From Meandrina meandrites (Eukaryota; Cnidaria; Anthozoa; Scleractinia; Meandrinidae): a stretch of DNA of 64,000 nt. Below, piece by piece: positions 8,401 to 19,400 of the stretch. Where the stretch lies: the NCBI GenBank assembly GCA_963693305.1, contig OY855906.1:32118491-32182490 (forward strand), read 5' to 3'. A model generated the notes under the pieces. The model was not told the DNA's origin. It saw only the letters and a list, made by a program, of their open reading frames with translations, and did not search any database. Within the stretch, counting starts at the first letter, position 1, and every line of letters starts with the position of its first letter. The translations under genes and the position numbers were made by a program.

Positions 8401-9396
8401 AGCAGTGCCCTTATTCAGATGCATTTCTACCTTTTCCAATTCATCAAGTGAGGTTTTTACACAGTCCGTCGGCGTATCCCTGAGCTTGAAGAAACTCTTT
8501 GCTAGACCTTGTGCTACTTTTGTGCTTCGATCTGCCCTAGCTCCTCTGTGCACAGCGATACAACGCCATAGACACATGTTATCTCTATAGGTGTCCAGTG
8601 TCACCATTGCATGATTCCCACGTGCAAGGTTGCGCAGCCAGTCTGGTAATGGGCCTGTCCCCATCAGAGGTTGCCGGTCGAGCACAACTTTTACATCAAC
8701 AGCATAGTAGTGGTCGAAGATCCATTTCGTGTCTGGTCTTTCGATTCTATCTACTTCCAGACGTTCAGACTCCCTTTCCCTCAGCCATTTTTCCACGTCT
8801 TCTAGCTTGTTTATCCATCGGGAGCCTTTTTCATTTTGGTAGAAGGTAAGAAAGGTTCCGTCTTCAATGTTGCGCAAATTAAATGCAAAAACGTACCTTA
8901 TGTAAAATGATGTTCTTACGTCCTTTCTTATTTTTTCCATGAATTTTGATGTTTGGTCTCTTTCCAGATTCTTTTTGAAGCGCCACCGAATATAACGCCT
9001 ACCTTTTATCTTCTCTACACCCTCGGCTGTTTCGTCCTTGTACTTATCCACAACCTCATTCTGGTAGTCTGCCACATTTCTTATGTTTTGGGGGTGGATG
9101 GGATCAAACTGCCTCAGAAGTTGAAACTGTCTAATTATTTTTTGTCTTCTGTTCCTTTTTCTTGGTGGCGGTATTGGTTTGTAAGGTTTTGGTTGCAAAG
9201 GTGGCTTTAATCGCTTCTTTGTTTCTTCTGGAATTGGTTCTTCCAACGCATTCCTTATTATCTTTTTAACCGCAGGTACGTTTTCTGCAAGTAATTGCGA
9301 TAAATAGCGCAACTCTGCGGGGTCTATTTTTGCAAGTTCTTGTTCAAGAGATTCGAGGTCGACATCTTCGAGAGATTCGAAGTCTATTTTGTCCAT
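5425..9396 (-). CDS. Protein-primed family-B DNA polymerase (pPolB) with nuclease-like and zinc-finger N-terminal domains
   Basis: The 1323-residue protein replicates the element. The N-terminus (1-250) is charged and helical. DNMCLWRC (about 272-279) resembles an OTU-like cysteine motif. A C2HC zinc finger lies at about 390-412 (ACTHC then H and C). At about 488-548, HGCHWHGCPKC with a following ECWACE matches a Vsr-type endonuclease-like module. The exonuclease motifs are DFEAYGD (571), NSGTYDLNLI (672) and YYNNLDV (802). The polymerase motifs are A, GYDANALYLS (905); B, LLGNSGYGK (1077); and C, MDTDSN (1175). All key acidic residues are present and the frame is intact. The start at 9396 follows a TATA-like stretch. 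The stop overlaps the convergent integrase stop by a few bases. It is the best preserved gene of the element. Confidence 0.93.
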   Translation of the reverse strand: MDKIDFESLEDVDLESLEQELAKIDPAELRYLSQLLAENVPAVKKIIRNALEEPIPEETKKRLKPPLQPKPYKPIPPPRKRNRRQKIIRQFQLLRQFDPIHPQNIRNVADYQNEVVDKYKDETAEGVEKIKGRRYIRWRFKKNLERDQTSKFMEKIRKDVRTSFYIRYVFAFNLRNIEDGTFLTFYQNEKGSRWINKLEDVEKWLRERESERLEVDRIERPDTKWIFDHYYAVDVKVVLDRQPLMGTGPLPDWLRNLARGNHAMVTLDTYRDNMCLWRCIAVHRGARADRSTKVAQGLAKSFFKLRDTPTDCVKTSLDELEKVEMHLNKGTAFSGWLGIRVYIPERVDDKEVVWHLTRNPASQFKNVMTIGIFGEHSFLIKDITKLAKTYACTHCNARFTKVCNLQRHADRCAQGKTVIDCPGEKVEAPQTAYQKAFYPKHQASKESIQWLEYVAEQWKIPIYHAMSGHGGERWIEKRPVDGYNHEKKLVLQYHGCHWHGCPKCYPDRDKIIERGDRTREDLFQATKRRTAYLRKEGYRVIECWACEVGEKYVEQLPKAQTKSYPHAILYDFEAYGDNNQRKEPTATLTIENAHVPISVSIGDTLERKPAHICEKDPAELVRKFMEELERRGKNIRKQVRDEFMPADVNLLPKDQRKKIEEWCDQVPVLGFNSGTYDLNLIKNYFAERLADTTNKVRVAKHGNKIMFILTCGFRFLDIINYLGPGTSYEKWVKAYECESVKSWFPYEWFDRPEKLDYPGLPDYPHWYSKLKDEFTLQLSEWKACKETFREKGMKTFKDWACYYNNLDVAPGLEALQKMKNFYTEKGIDIMKDAVSIPGVSLHYLLRGAFERNAELYSPGKEAYDMLKEAVVGGPSLVFTRYHEVGKTRIRSHQIAEPKLCKNILGYDANALYLSTMLREMPCGKEKVVHYTGEYQTDGAPVLTHRLKEGSWFGYAEIDIEIPNHLHQKFEEMCPFFHNKALPAKAVPEHMLKYLRDTGRKRGEDKKLMGTLSAQRMLVYAPLLLWYVNHGAVIKRVYRTIDYQPAKIFPWFVEQVTEARRTGDVEKSKALLAEVFKLLGNSGYGKLIEALERQTNVIYTKDEKVVDRALRSAYFSDLDEIGEAYELESRKPRITIRRPFQIGIAVYQLAKLRMLEFYYDFLDRYFDRKDFELIQMDTDSNYLAISGKKLEDIVRPELKEEFEAQKKNWLAWDKWSGRTPGLFKMECEGDRMIALCSKCYFIDDRGEKKKFSTKGMSKKQNNINWQRFKTALEGSKDMATNRGFRMRDGNIVTYEQEKLGLSAYYDKRWVLPDGIHTEPIEYHI

Positions 9397-9534
9397 TGTA
9401 TATTATAGAAAAATATTTTTTAATAATTAATTATTATAACCTAATTGAAAAACTTTTATACTGCACGGTGTCAATTCTCTAATTGCTTGTCCCCGCCTGG
9501 GGTTTCACTCCCTTTCACTCCCTTTCTTTTCCCT
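9397..9534 (-). promoter_or_regulatory. AT-rich upstream region of the DNA polymerase gene
   Basis: On the minus strand CTATAATATACA directly precedes the polymerase ATG. Beyond it lie an AT-only palindromic patch (9421-9438) and short CCCTTTCACT direct repeats (9509-9528). No ORF is seen. Confidence 0.45.
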
Positions 9535-9740
9535 AGTAGTATAGTCGGAGTCAAACGAATACTACTTTGGTAAACCTAAATTTTTAACCTCTTTACGGGA
9601 CTAGTAGTCAGGGACCAAAGCCAAACCATGCGAGCTATGTGAGCATGGTTTGGCTTTGGTCCCTGACTACTAGTCTCGTGAAGAGGTTAAAAATTTTGGT
9701 TTACCCAAAGTGGTATTCGTTTGACTCCGACTATACTACT
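9535..9740. repeat. 206-bp near-perfect palindrome at the Polinton edge
   Basis: The left arm begins AGTAGTATAGTCGGAGTC and the right arm ends in its reverse complement; the arms of about 97 bases meet at a loop of about 10 bases near 9638. Polinton termini classically begin with AG, so this could be a fold-back terminus or two TIR ends joined head to head. A separate palindromic MITE cannot be excluded, and no clear flanking duplication is seen. Confidence 0.75.
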
Positions 9741-9786
9741 GGTTCTTACACCGAGGTAAACCCCAAAATCAGATCATGACAACTGT

Positions 9787-10585
9787 TTAAGGTGGCCCGC
9801 GGCTATTTTTGGGAACAGAGGTGATCTTTCCTCATTTCCAGATGCTAAATAATCTTGAGAATGCGGCAAGTTTGAATAATTTACTGTAACGAGAGGGTTT
9901 CCAAAGCCCTTCAAAATGGAAGACTACTCACGCGAAACTAAATTAAGCCGTTTGCATAAATGCAGTATTTTCTCATACTTAAAAATTAAAGAAAAAAATC
10001 GGTGGATTTCTTTTTAATTCGAAAAAAAAAAATAAGATTTCAATATTCACAATTTACGCAATGTAAACCCCTTCTGCTTTATTTGTTTACAACTTTTGCT
10101 ACGATTTTCTAATTTTTCCAGACTTTTCAGCAACGTTTTAGCTGGCATTACCCTTTTAAAAAAATATATGGGATCTTAGCATTACTTAAGCGCTGTTGTA
10201 AAAGCTCCCAAAAATACACAAGCATAATATTTTGAAGCAAAACTTTAAAGTCAACTGTGCAGCAATTTCGACCCAGCCGATTTAGTTGAAACTTGCTCAC
10301 ATTAAACCTTGGATAATTTGAACTTGTTGACATTAATTAGAAAAAAATCTATTGTCGCGTTTGGATAATATTCGCGTTTTGTTCATAAAGTGATTTTTTC
10401 AAAAGCGCTAATATCTCGTGATCGTTTATTTTGCTCGCCCTAAAGTTTAAAGCTTTATAAAAGTTGAACATTTGTTATTTCAATTTTTTTTTAAAAATCA
10501 GAAAAATCGGTTGAGGTTCACATGCCCAAAATTCGATTTAGAAAAGAACACCTCCGTTCCCAGAAATAGCCACGGGCCACCTTAA
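9787..10585. mobile_element. TTAA-flanked MITE 1 (piggyBac-like)
   Basis: TTAA at 9787-9790 and 10582-10585 flank a 791-bp element whose ends are inverted repeats: GGTGGCCCGCGGCTATTT at the left, and the same with small changes at the right. No coding capacity is seen. TTAA duplication is the mark of piggyBac-type transposition; the family call is inference. Confidence 0.75.
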
Positions 10586-11605
10586 GGACGTTTGCCACCA
10601 CTGTGAGTTTATGGGTTACTCATTCAGTAAGGGACGGACCATTATTTTCCTGCAGGAGGGGTATGAAAAATTAAGATCTAAAAATCGGCCATGTCAGCCT
10701 TCGTTTCTGGCAATGGCGGCAGTTTTTATTTGTCCAAAAATAACGCGAATAAATCCATGAAATGCAATTTTCTCGTCTAAATATTGTTTAAGGGAATCCA
10801 TTAAGCAAATTAATTCAACTAGTGATGTTCCTTAAGAAAATCTAATTCTTTAGCGATCGCATTTGCACTCGGCTGGCAGTTAAAAGATGGGCAACATTCG
10901 ATGCCGCGTGGGCAAAAAAAGGATATTTATTTCACGCAGGAAAAATAAATGTTTTTATGTAGCTTGTGACGCAGTAGTTCCCAGCTTCCGGTGAGGGATT
11001 ACATCATTGCTTCTTACATGAAAGTGAGGCAACCGGGGGACTAGTTCGACCTTCACTGAAACATCACAACATGGCGTATTCCATTTTTCCCTCCCTCCGC
11101 TCCCTGTCTTATATCTTACCGAACGTGAGGCGGGTTTTCCCCCACCTTTGCTGGGATATTTCCTTGTTTGTTTTTCTAATGTTATCTTTAACTGATTGTT
11201 TTGAAATAAAACGGCCACACCTGTGGCCAAAATATCCCAAATGGGAATGTCTGTTTTTGTCCCAGCAAACAGAGCTCAGCCAAAGCAGCACACATGTCTT
11301 ACCAATAAGTATGTTTTCATTAATTAAGAAGGAGCAAGATACATAAATACAAATTTGTAAACTTCCCACAATGAATTTTTGTTCATTTTTTTTTATAGTC
11401 TGTCGACAATTGCAAAACAAAGCTGCCTATCCAAAACAATTGGGGTCACCGACCATTTGAGAGAGTGAATTACGAGCGAAGTTATCGCAACGGCTATCAG
11501 CCCAAAATTTGTTTGGAAAGTTTTCTCAGCGCGCGCGCTCGATGCATGACGTTAATTACGTGCACAGTAAGGATGCGCAAAAACAATTAGCGAGAACGGT
11601 CTTAA
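10586..11605. mobile_element. TTAA-flanked MITE 2, abutting MITE 1
   Basis: It shares the TTAA at 10582-10585 with MITE 1 and ends at TTAA 11602-11605. The left end GGACGTTTGCC and right end (minus) GACCGTTCTCGCTAATTG are imperfect inverted repeats. The right 170 bases (GAAGTTATCGCAAC, GCGCGCGCTCGATGCATGAC, GTAAGGATGCGCA) match the right end of the element at 24098-25852, so both belong to one family. Confidence 0.6.
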
Positions 11606-11769
11606 TACAGATTTGTATGGGTAATCAAATGGTGACGAGTGAAATAAGGAAATAATCTCACGAGCGTTTTGTCCAAATTCTAATAATTTCCCGAGCCTTC
11701 AGGTTGGTTGAATAAGTCGATGTTGACCTTGCAACTCGCAAAATTAATTAAAATTTGGAATTTTTGGTT

Positions 11770-12360
11770 TACATTCAAACATTCCGAAAAACCTGATACA
11801 ATATGAAGCAAAAATGAAAGGATAGGCTATAACAAAGGCCTTAAATAAACCTTCGTCATCTGAATCACCTCCTTTAGAAAAATTAAATTCAATAAACCTT
11901 TGAAGTCTTTAGAAAAAAGTGCGTAAGATGTTTGAGAATGACAATCAGGTGTTTTTACAGCTAATACAAACCACGCTTTATAAAACAAACGCAAATTTCA
12001 GATTGTTTTTTTTTTTTTGTGTTAGTGGGACGGTTGTTTAAAGACGTTCACTTCCTTTGAATGAGAAAGAAAAGCAAATAATCAAGTGGAATACTATTTA
12101 AACTCAGACTTCTTCAGCTGCACTTGAAAAATTAAAATTTCCTCTTGTTTGTATCTTATTCGGTAATTCAGGAACAGTTCTAACAAAAGCCTAAAATTTG
12201 CCTTCTCCATCTGAATCATCACATATTGAAAACATTAGTCCTGAATTTGAATAAACCTTTAGAAAGGAGTGGACATGACGTTTGAATAGGGCATTCAGGT
12301 GCCCTGCACCTAATACAGCACTGCAGTACTCTATAAAAAAAAACGTAGGTCGATACTCAT
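11770..12360 (+). promoter_or_regulatory. Two tandem promoter-like modules before serine protease gene A
   Basis: Two diverged copies of a module of about 310 bases share, in order, CATCTGAATCA, a run around CCTTTAGAAA, GACGTTTGA or similar, CAGGTG, CTAATACA and a TATA box. The TATA boxes are TATAAAA at 11979 and 12332. The downstream TATA lies 57 bases before the ATG of gene A. Three related modules precede paralogue gene B. The upstream copy may be a relict or alternative promoter. Confidence 0.5.
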
Positions 12361-12388
12361 TATCACATTTGGAGATCATTCCTTCAAG

Positions 12389-13436
12389 ATGTATCTCTGG
12401 ATTGGAATCGCGCTTTTGTTGCTTGGAGCTTCATCCTCTCAAGGTAGGATAAAAGCTACATGAAATAATCAGAAACTTGATAATTGTTCTTTACTGTACT
12501 TTCTAATTTCTGGTCCTACTGACATATAATTTCCAAGATAAGAATATACTAGTAAATTTCATCATGAAAGTCCAAGAATTTTTTTCGACTTTTGGACACA
12601 TTCTGCAGCTTGCAATTTTAAGCAGCGTCGACACTAAGCCCGTAAATTTGTAACGCAACTTTTTTTTCTCTGCATTGGCCTTCTGTTCACACTAAAACGG
12701 CGTTTTCGGTCACCGAAAACGGAACTTTTTAAAACGCTCTCCAGGGTGGAAAAATTTGAAAGCGCGCCGACTGAGTGTATTAGTGTGGACAAAATGGCAC
12801 TTTTTGAAAACGGTGACGTCAAAACAGTGCAATTAGCGCGCAAGCTCAAGTAATGTGAGCATGTTCTAGTGCGCGTTTCTTGTGATGCAGCGTTCCACTT
12901 TCGACGGTGAAACAGTTTGAAAACATTATAGTTTGAACAGAAAATATTGTATTCGTTTTTGGAGCGAAAATGCCGTTTTCAAATTTATCCGTCTTAGTGT
13001 GAACGTAGTTATAATTAAATTAGAAATCTCTCCGGCTTTAGAGTTTGAAATTTTGGCGGTCGCTTTTAAGCCGTATACAGGCAAACTTTGATATATCTCG
13101 GATAGGTTGCACTAATTGCGCGATATTTCATAATATTTCATAATTAATTGCATGATATATCTTTTCATGATTCCTCAGGCTGTGGAAATCGACCAAGTTT
13201 GAGTAGAGTCGTTAATGGTGAGAATGCCTCGCCTCACTCCTGGCCCTGGCAGATTTCACTTAGAGTCAACGGCCGCCACATCTGTGGAGGATCACTGATC
13301 AAGAATGACTGGGTCGTCACCGCGGCCCACTGCGTGGATCGAAACCCAAGTCCGAGTGGCTACACTGTCGTTGTGGGTAAGTCTGAATTTCGTAAAGAAA
13401 CTCCCTCCACCCCCTTTTGTTCCTTTTCGTTTTTTT

Positions 13437-13475
<39 letters not shown>

Positions 13476-16400
13476 CTTTTTCATTTTATCATATTTATAT
13501 TTCCTAAAGGTCTTGCAGCAATGGACAAGAGAACATTTATGAAACGAAACATCAACGTTCTTGATTTTGGGGGGCGTTTCGACAGTTTTGGCTGTGATCG
13601 TCAGTTGTCAACAACGTTAACATAAATTTATCATGGTTACTGTCTGCTACCCTAGTCAATCGAAATTATGACAGTTGTATTTTGAAGGAAAATCTTTATT
13701 GCATAGCCACAGGTTGTGTTATTGGAAGTCTGTTTTAACAGTTTCACGGTGAAATAAAATACTGAAACTTCCGTATGTCAACAAAAGCAAACAGCTTCGA
13801 ATAAGACGATAAATTCCAAACGCAAAAAAATGTTTCTTGGCCTTGTTTTAACCCAAATCACACTCCAACGTACATGTTCAAAAGGACTGAGGTCACTTTT
13901 ATTCTAACAACTTCGTTGATGTATACTGTTTGATCAATTTGCACAATCCAGTCCCAGTCCGTGGAGTTTTTCACCATCTGTGCCTTTATAAGATTAAAGT
14001 CCAAACTTAATTACAATTAAAATTCTATTTCATTGCCAGGAGCCCATCTTCGTACTGGATCAACTGCCGTGCAACAGACCTTCCGATTGAAAAAGCTGTT
14101 TAAACACGAAGGATTCAGCATGAGACACCTGCGTAATGACATCGCTCTTCTGCAACTGGAGCAGCCCATTCAAGCAAGCGACAAAGTCAACACAGTGTGT
14201 TTGCCAGATTCAGGAAGCAAGGTTCAAGGTGGAACACAATGTTACATCACAGGTATAGTTATTAAATGGCTTAAATTTTACTCGTTTGATTCTATAATGA
14301 GTGGTTTACATTCAAAACATAGTAAAAGCTGTGAATTGATTGAGAATATTCAAATTAAGTCGCTGCTGAGCGATACTAGTCTATTATGCAAGTGATTCCG
14401 CTTATGTTAGCACAAATTTTTCTCGCTTTTGGCCTTACATACATGACCCCCACACATACATACTTTATTGCGTAGCTCCCTCTTGGGGGCTCTTCCACCA
14501 TACAGAAATTAAAAAGATAAAGCTATTTACAATAAAGAAGGAAAACGAGAAAAAAAAACAAAACGGAGAAAAAGAGAATTAAAATTCACAATAAAAACTA
14601 TGTACATTATAGTTGTAAAATCATATTTACAAACTTGAAATATGTTTAAAAATTCTATTTTAAAATAGTCAAGACTATTCGTGCCTCTGATATCTTAGGT
14701 GAGTCATTAAGCATCTTCGCTCCACGATAGGCAAATGACCTTTGAACAGTTTTGAGCCTACGCTTTAGCAACTCGAGGTCGTTTCTTTTTTTTTTTTTTT
14801 TTGCCTGGTGTTGCGTGGTTGTATTATTGAACGTCGCTGAAATCAAAGATAGCTTTGCGTGAAGCATTTTTATTATTATTTGGATAGGTTGGGGAAGAAC
14901 TGTCGGAGGTGGAGATGCCGCTGACACTCTGCAGCAGGCAATGTTGCCTGTCGCTGACCACAGTGCCTGCAGCCTTGTCAACGGAAAGTTAGCTCCTGTC
15001 GATGAAAAGTCAATGGTGTGCGCTGGAGGTCAAGGTAAAGGTGGATGCCAGGTAAGTAAAACATTGTGCAATTTGTCCAGTGGCTAAACAAAAAACATCG
15101 ACAACAATATCAGAATTATTTTAAAGAGTGTGCGAATTGAAGTAAACAGAAAGCAAAATCTTAGCATTTTATTTACCAAGCGATTTTATAAAATGAATGT
15201 GCCACGTTTTACTCGGTTTAGTACAGTTACTTGTATTTATTAGTAATAGTAATTGGACTGAGTGGAGTACAATTCCGTATCAATAATAAAATTTGAGGTT
15301 AGAAAGTCTTCGAGAACCTCTTTAATGTGCAAAAAGGGATAGATATGTTCAATCGGTTTTACAAACAGTAGGAAAACAGCAAGAAAGAACCCATTTAAGT
15401 GCACGTGATTGACGCGCAGATGACGCAGGTGTCCAATTACATGTATCCAATAACAAGAAGTTGTAATTGAATACCTGTAATTGGACACCCACGTGATCGC
15501 GCGACAAAAAGGGGAGCGCAGAACCAATCAAAATCGAGAATTTTATTACAGATACCATTAACACTGTAATATAACTTATAAAACATTTCTTAATTAATTC
15601 AATTTAATGCAAATCGGGTCCCTTGTTGCTTCAACATGTGCGTTTCAAATCATGTCGATGAAAGATCCATAGGAGCCGTGACAAGGCCATTTTCCGTAGG
15701 AGCAGTGTTTTTAGACCCAACTAGAAGAAGGTATAAACTTGACGGGTCATCTCCCCGCAAAATGTCACCTCTACAGGCCTGTGTGATGCTATTTAAATCT
15801 GAAGAAGATTATTTCCAGGATAGTTTACTTTTTCTGTAACAACTGTAATTAGGGAGACAGCGGCGGGCCATTTGTTTGCGAAGAGGGCGGACGATTTGTC
15901 TTGAGAGGTGCTGTGAGCTGGGGACATAGGGATTGCAGGACCGACCATTTCACAGTGTTCGCTCGTGTAAGCAGTTTCATTGACTGGATCAACCAGAAGA
16001 TTTCAGGTAATTTAAATGCTGCGAGTTGCTCTTTGATATGCCTCTTCTTTTGAACTTGTCGGGGTGTTTCGAGGATTCAATTCGATGTGTGTGTTATCGC
16101 GAACTACCTACCAAATTTAATAACATAGCAATATATTAAATAATAACAGAAACCCATAAGGGTTGAAACGTGTAACTCCCTATGATTCGCATTGTAAAAA
16201 GCGTTTGAACATTCGTTGCCATTAAGTACCATATTTGGAAAACCACGAGAAAAAAATCAACCAATCAAAATTGCAATATTTGGATAAATTCAGAGCGCGC
16301 GCTAGCTCGTGCTAAATGGCGTAATCTTGTTTTTAAACAACTTTGGTTAAATATAGTTAAATTTGGTTAAATTCTCTGTTTCATCGTCATTTGATGGTCC

Positions 16401-19400
16401 GGAGAACTTCACTTGGATACTCTTTATGAATTTCTCTAGTTTCTGTGAGTAATTCACGGCGTTTAGGTCGGAATTCAAGTGACTTACCGTAAAAGCGAAA
16501 ATTTTCTTGCGTGTGTCGTTACGTGTGTAAATCATTCGCGTACAAGCTCCTTGTGTTTCCAAATATGGTACTTGGCAAACTGAATATTCGAACGCTGTGA
16601 ACGCGCGTTATACGTTTCAACTCCTTATGAGTTTCTGATAATAATATCATAAATTTGACGTTTGAATGGTCTAACATTTAACAAGTGGCATTTGTTGATG
16701 TTCAAGATGTCACTGTGGCACTGTGGTTAGCTTGTCAATAGTTCTTTGAAGTGCAAATCCCTATAAAATGGCAACAGTATTATTCACAACCAACAAAAAA
16801 GTCAGCGTGAAGCATAATTAAGGTCATTGCTCGGTATTGCATTGCGCATCCTTACTGCGCAGAATTTTACGCGTAATTAGCGCACGCACATAAACAAAAT
16901 GGCGGCTTTTTTCTATGCAACTTAGCCCGTGAGAGAAATAAATCATCGCTTTCTCGTAAACGCGTATGGTGACCCATCGATTTTTTAAGGTATTTTGGGT
17001 GTAACGATCAAATGCTTTCTATAAAATGAATACAGATTTATTTCTATGTTTGAAAAATTGATTATCACCGGAAACGTGTACTTTGCCAGTACTCGCAAAG
17101 GAATTAGAAGGCCTAAGGAATTATGTGGTATTTACAATGTCTTCCTGCTCCTAAAGGAATGTGGTGACACGTTAATTAATTTCAAAATTTAAGTTCCCTA
17201 AAACATTTTTACAACGTTTTAGGTGGAGGCGGCGGAGGAGGCGGTGGTGGAGGAGGCGGCGGCGGAGGCGGAGGAGGTGGAGGTGGAGGCGGAGGTAAGT
17301 TATCATTTATCGTGATCTTCTAAAAGGGAAAACTAAATACTTCTTTAGTAGAATCCTACTAGTGTACTTATGCAAATGCTGCAATTTGATTGGCTAAGCC
17401 ATTGCACACTGATAGCCATTGGCGAGCAGTGGCTGAAGGTCGACTACAGAATGGCGACATTTTCTCGTTTCTCTGAAGTTTCGAAAGAAGTTTAGAAATA
17501 TAATTGTTGAATAATTCAATTCCCGAGAAGACTAAAAGAACGAACTTCACCGTTGCACGTGGAAAATTAATTATACATCAAAGTTACTGAACGAAATGAT
17601 GAGCGTGCGTACCCAACTAGTCCGCGCGCGCGATTTCGCTAATATAAAGCGTGGAATTTAATATCACTTTGTAGAAAAAAGATTAGAAATTATTATTTGA
17701 AGGAAAATTAGTTAGAATTCTACTAAAAGCCCAAAGATTTCTATGAGGTGATAGTTGATGAGGCCGAGAGCGAGAAAGAAATCGAGAGCGAATAGTTGAA
17801 GAGAGACATGAGAGGGAGGGACATCGGGGGTTACTAAACACCGAATTACTGCAAATAAATTCGGCAAATATCGCAATACCGCAAAAAAATCGGAAAATAC
17901 CACAATTTCATAGTAAACCTGTATAGCTTGCGGATTCACTGACGCGAGGGCAAAAACGAGCGGTGCGGCTGTGGTAACAATGACACGGCTTTAACTGGTT
18001 GTCAAGACAGTCGATAAAAATGTGTGACAAAGTGAGGCTGTTTCAAGATGCTTCTGAAACGACCAGAAACGGTTAAAAATGGTCAAAAAAAGATAAAGGA
18101 TACGATTTTATACCGTCTATCGTAGACCAGGACGTAAAGAAAACGGCGCATGCATCCCGAAGGTTTGGAGAATACCACAATTCAAAATTAAAAGTACTGA
18201 AATAGCGCAGGAAAAATTGACTAATACCACAAACCTTAAAGTCCCCATCAATAGAAAGTGTGACCCATCAATCCAGAAGATAATTATTCAACGAACGATT
18301 AATTAGTATAGCGTGTTTGCTTTAACTATTGGCTGGGTCAATTGTTTTTAATTAATGGTATTTATTTTATTTTCAAGTTAAGAGGGTTTTTCATCAAGGA
18401 AAGTTTTATTACAAATTAAAAAGTTAATAAGTTTTACCAGCTTGAACTTTGGGCGTACAATGTATTGTAATATAGTAACATTGCATTGCATATTTTGACA
18501 GAATGTATTGACAGGTCTCCATTGTGTTCACGAGTCTCCACTCGGTATTGTGTAATACCCCAGATCAAAGCAAAATGCCCGAAGAGATGTGGAGCATGTA
18601 AGTACAATTCATGAGTTACTCGACTGTTTTTTATTTCTTTTTGGTTATAGATGTAATACTTCTTTGTATTTTTAATGTTAGTTCATCTTTTCTTTGGTGA
18701 ACCAAGATGAGCGTGGTTGTTTGCAGGCCCGTAGAGAAGGGAGGAGAGCGACGGGTGTAACCGCACCTTCTCCCCCTCCACCTCCCCTACGAGCCGTGGA
18801 AGTCAGCCCATTGTGGAAAGAATTTTTTATTATTATTAAAAACAAAAACAATGCCTGTACTTCAAATACTTACATATAATTTAGTCATTTGGGCTGAAGT
18901 TCCGCCATTTGTAGATTTTCGTGACATATTTTGGACTAGATTGTGAGATTCTAAGTTGCATTTTTTAATAATGGTAGACCTTAAGGAGGCTCACAACCGT
19001 TTCCAGCAATTTCCAGCTCTTAAAAACTTTGATGGGTCAGTACTACAAATCTTTATCAGTTGCTGCTACAATAATGACATCAAACAAATTCCCAATCATT
19101 GCTAAACAAGTTGAGGTCATTTTCATGACGTCACTGGTTACTATAGCAACAGTTTTACCCGTTAAAAACACCCTTAATTTTCCCTTTAAGTGCTTATAAC
19201 TCAAAAACGAGTCCGGTGACCCCCATTTTTTATTATTGAATAATGATTGGCATGTTAAGACGCAACTTTTTGCAAAGTTAAAAAAAATTCTCCGGAGCGG
19301 TTTCAGAGCCACCTTAAATTTCCGTAAAGTTAAGGTGGCTCTGAAACCGCTCCGGAGAAATTTTTTTAACTCTGCAAAAAGTTGCGTCTTAACATGCCAA

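Larger units (their letters stand above)
1..9740. mobile_element. Polinton/Maverick (adintovirus-like) virus-like element, left side outside window
   Basis: The stretch combines a protein-primed family-B DNA polymerase, a retroviral-type DDE integrase, an adenain-like cysteine protease, a capsid-type protein and a basic core-like protein. This gene set is the established signature of Polinton/Maverick elements and adintoviruses. The genes are almost back to back, intronless and on both strands, unlike the exon-sparse host DNA that follows. The packaging ATPase and a second capsid protein expected in the family are not seen and probably lie to the left of the window. A 206-bp palindrome closes the right side. 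The exact right border is uncertain because no 6-bp target duplication is visible. The integrase and protease frames look disturbed, so this copy may be decaying. Confidence 0.9.

Noticed and set aside
5431..9210. Numerous plus-strand open frames
   Set aside because: They are shadows of the minus-strand DNA polymerase gene.
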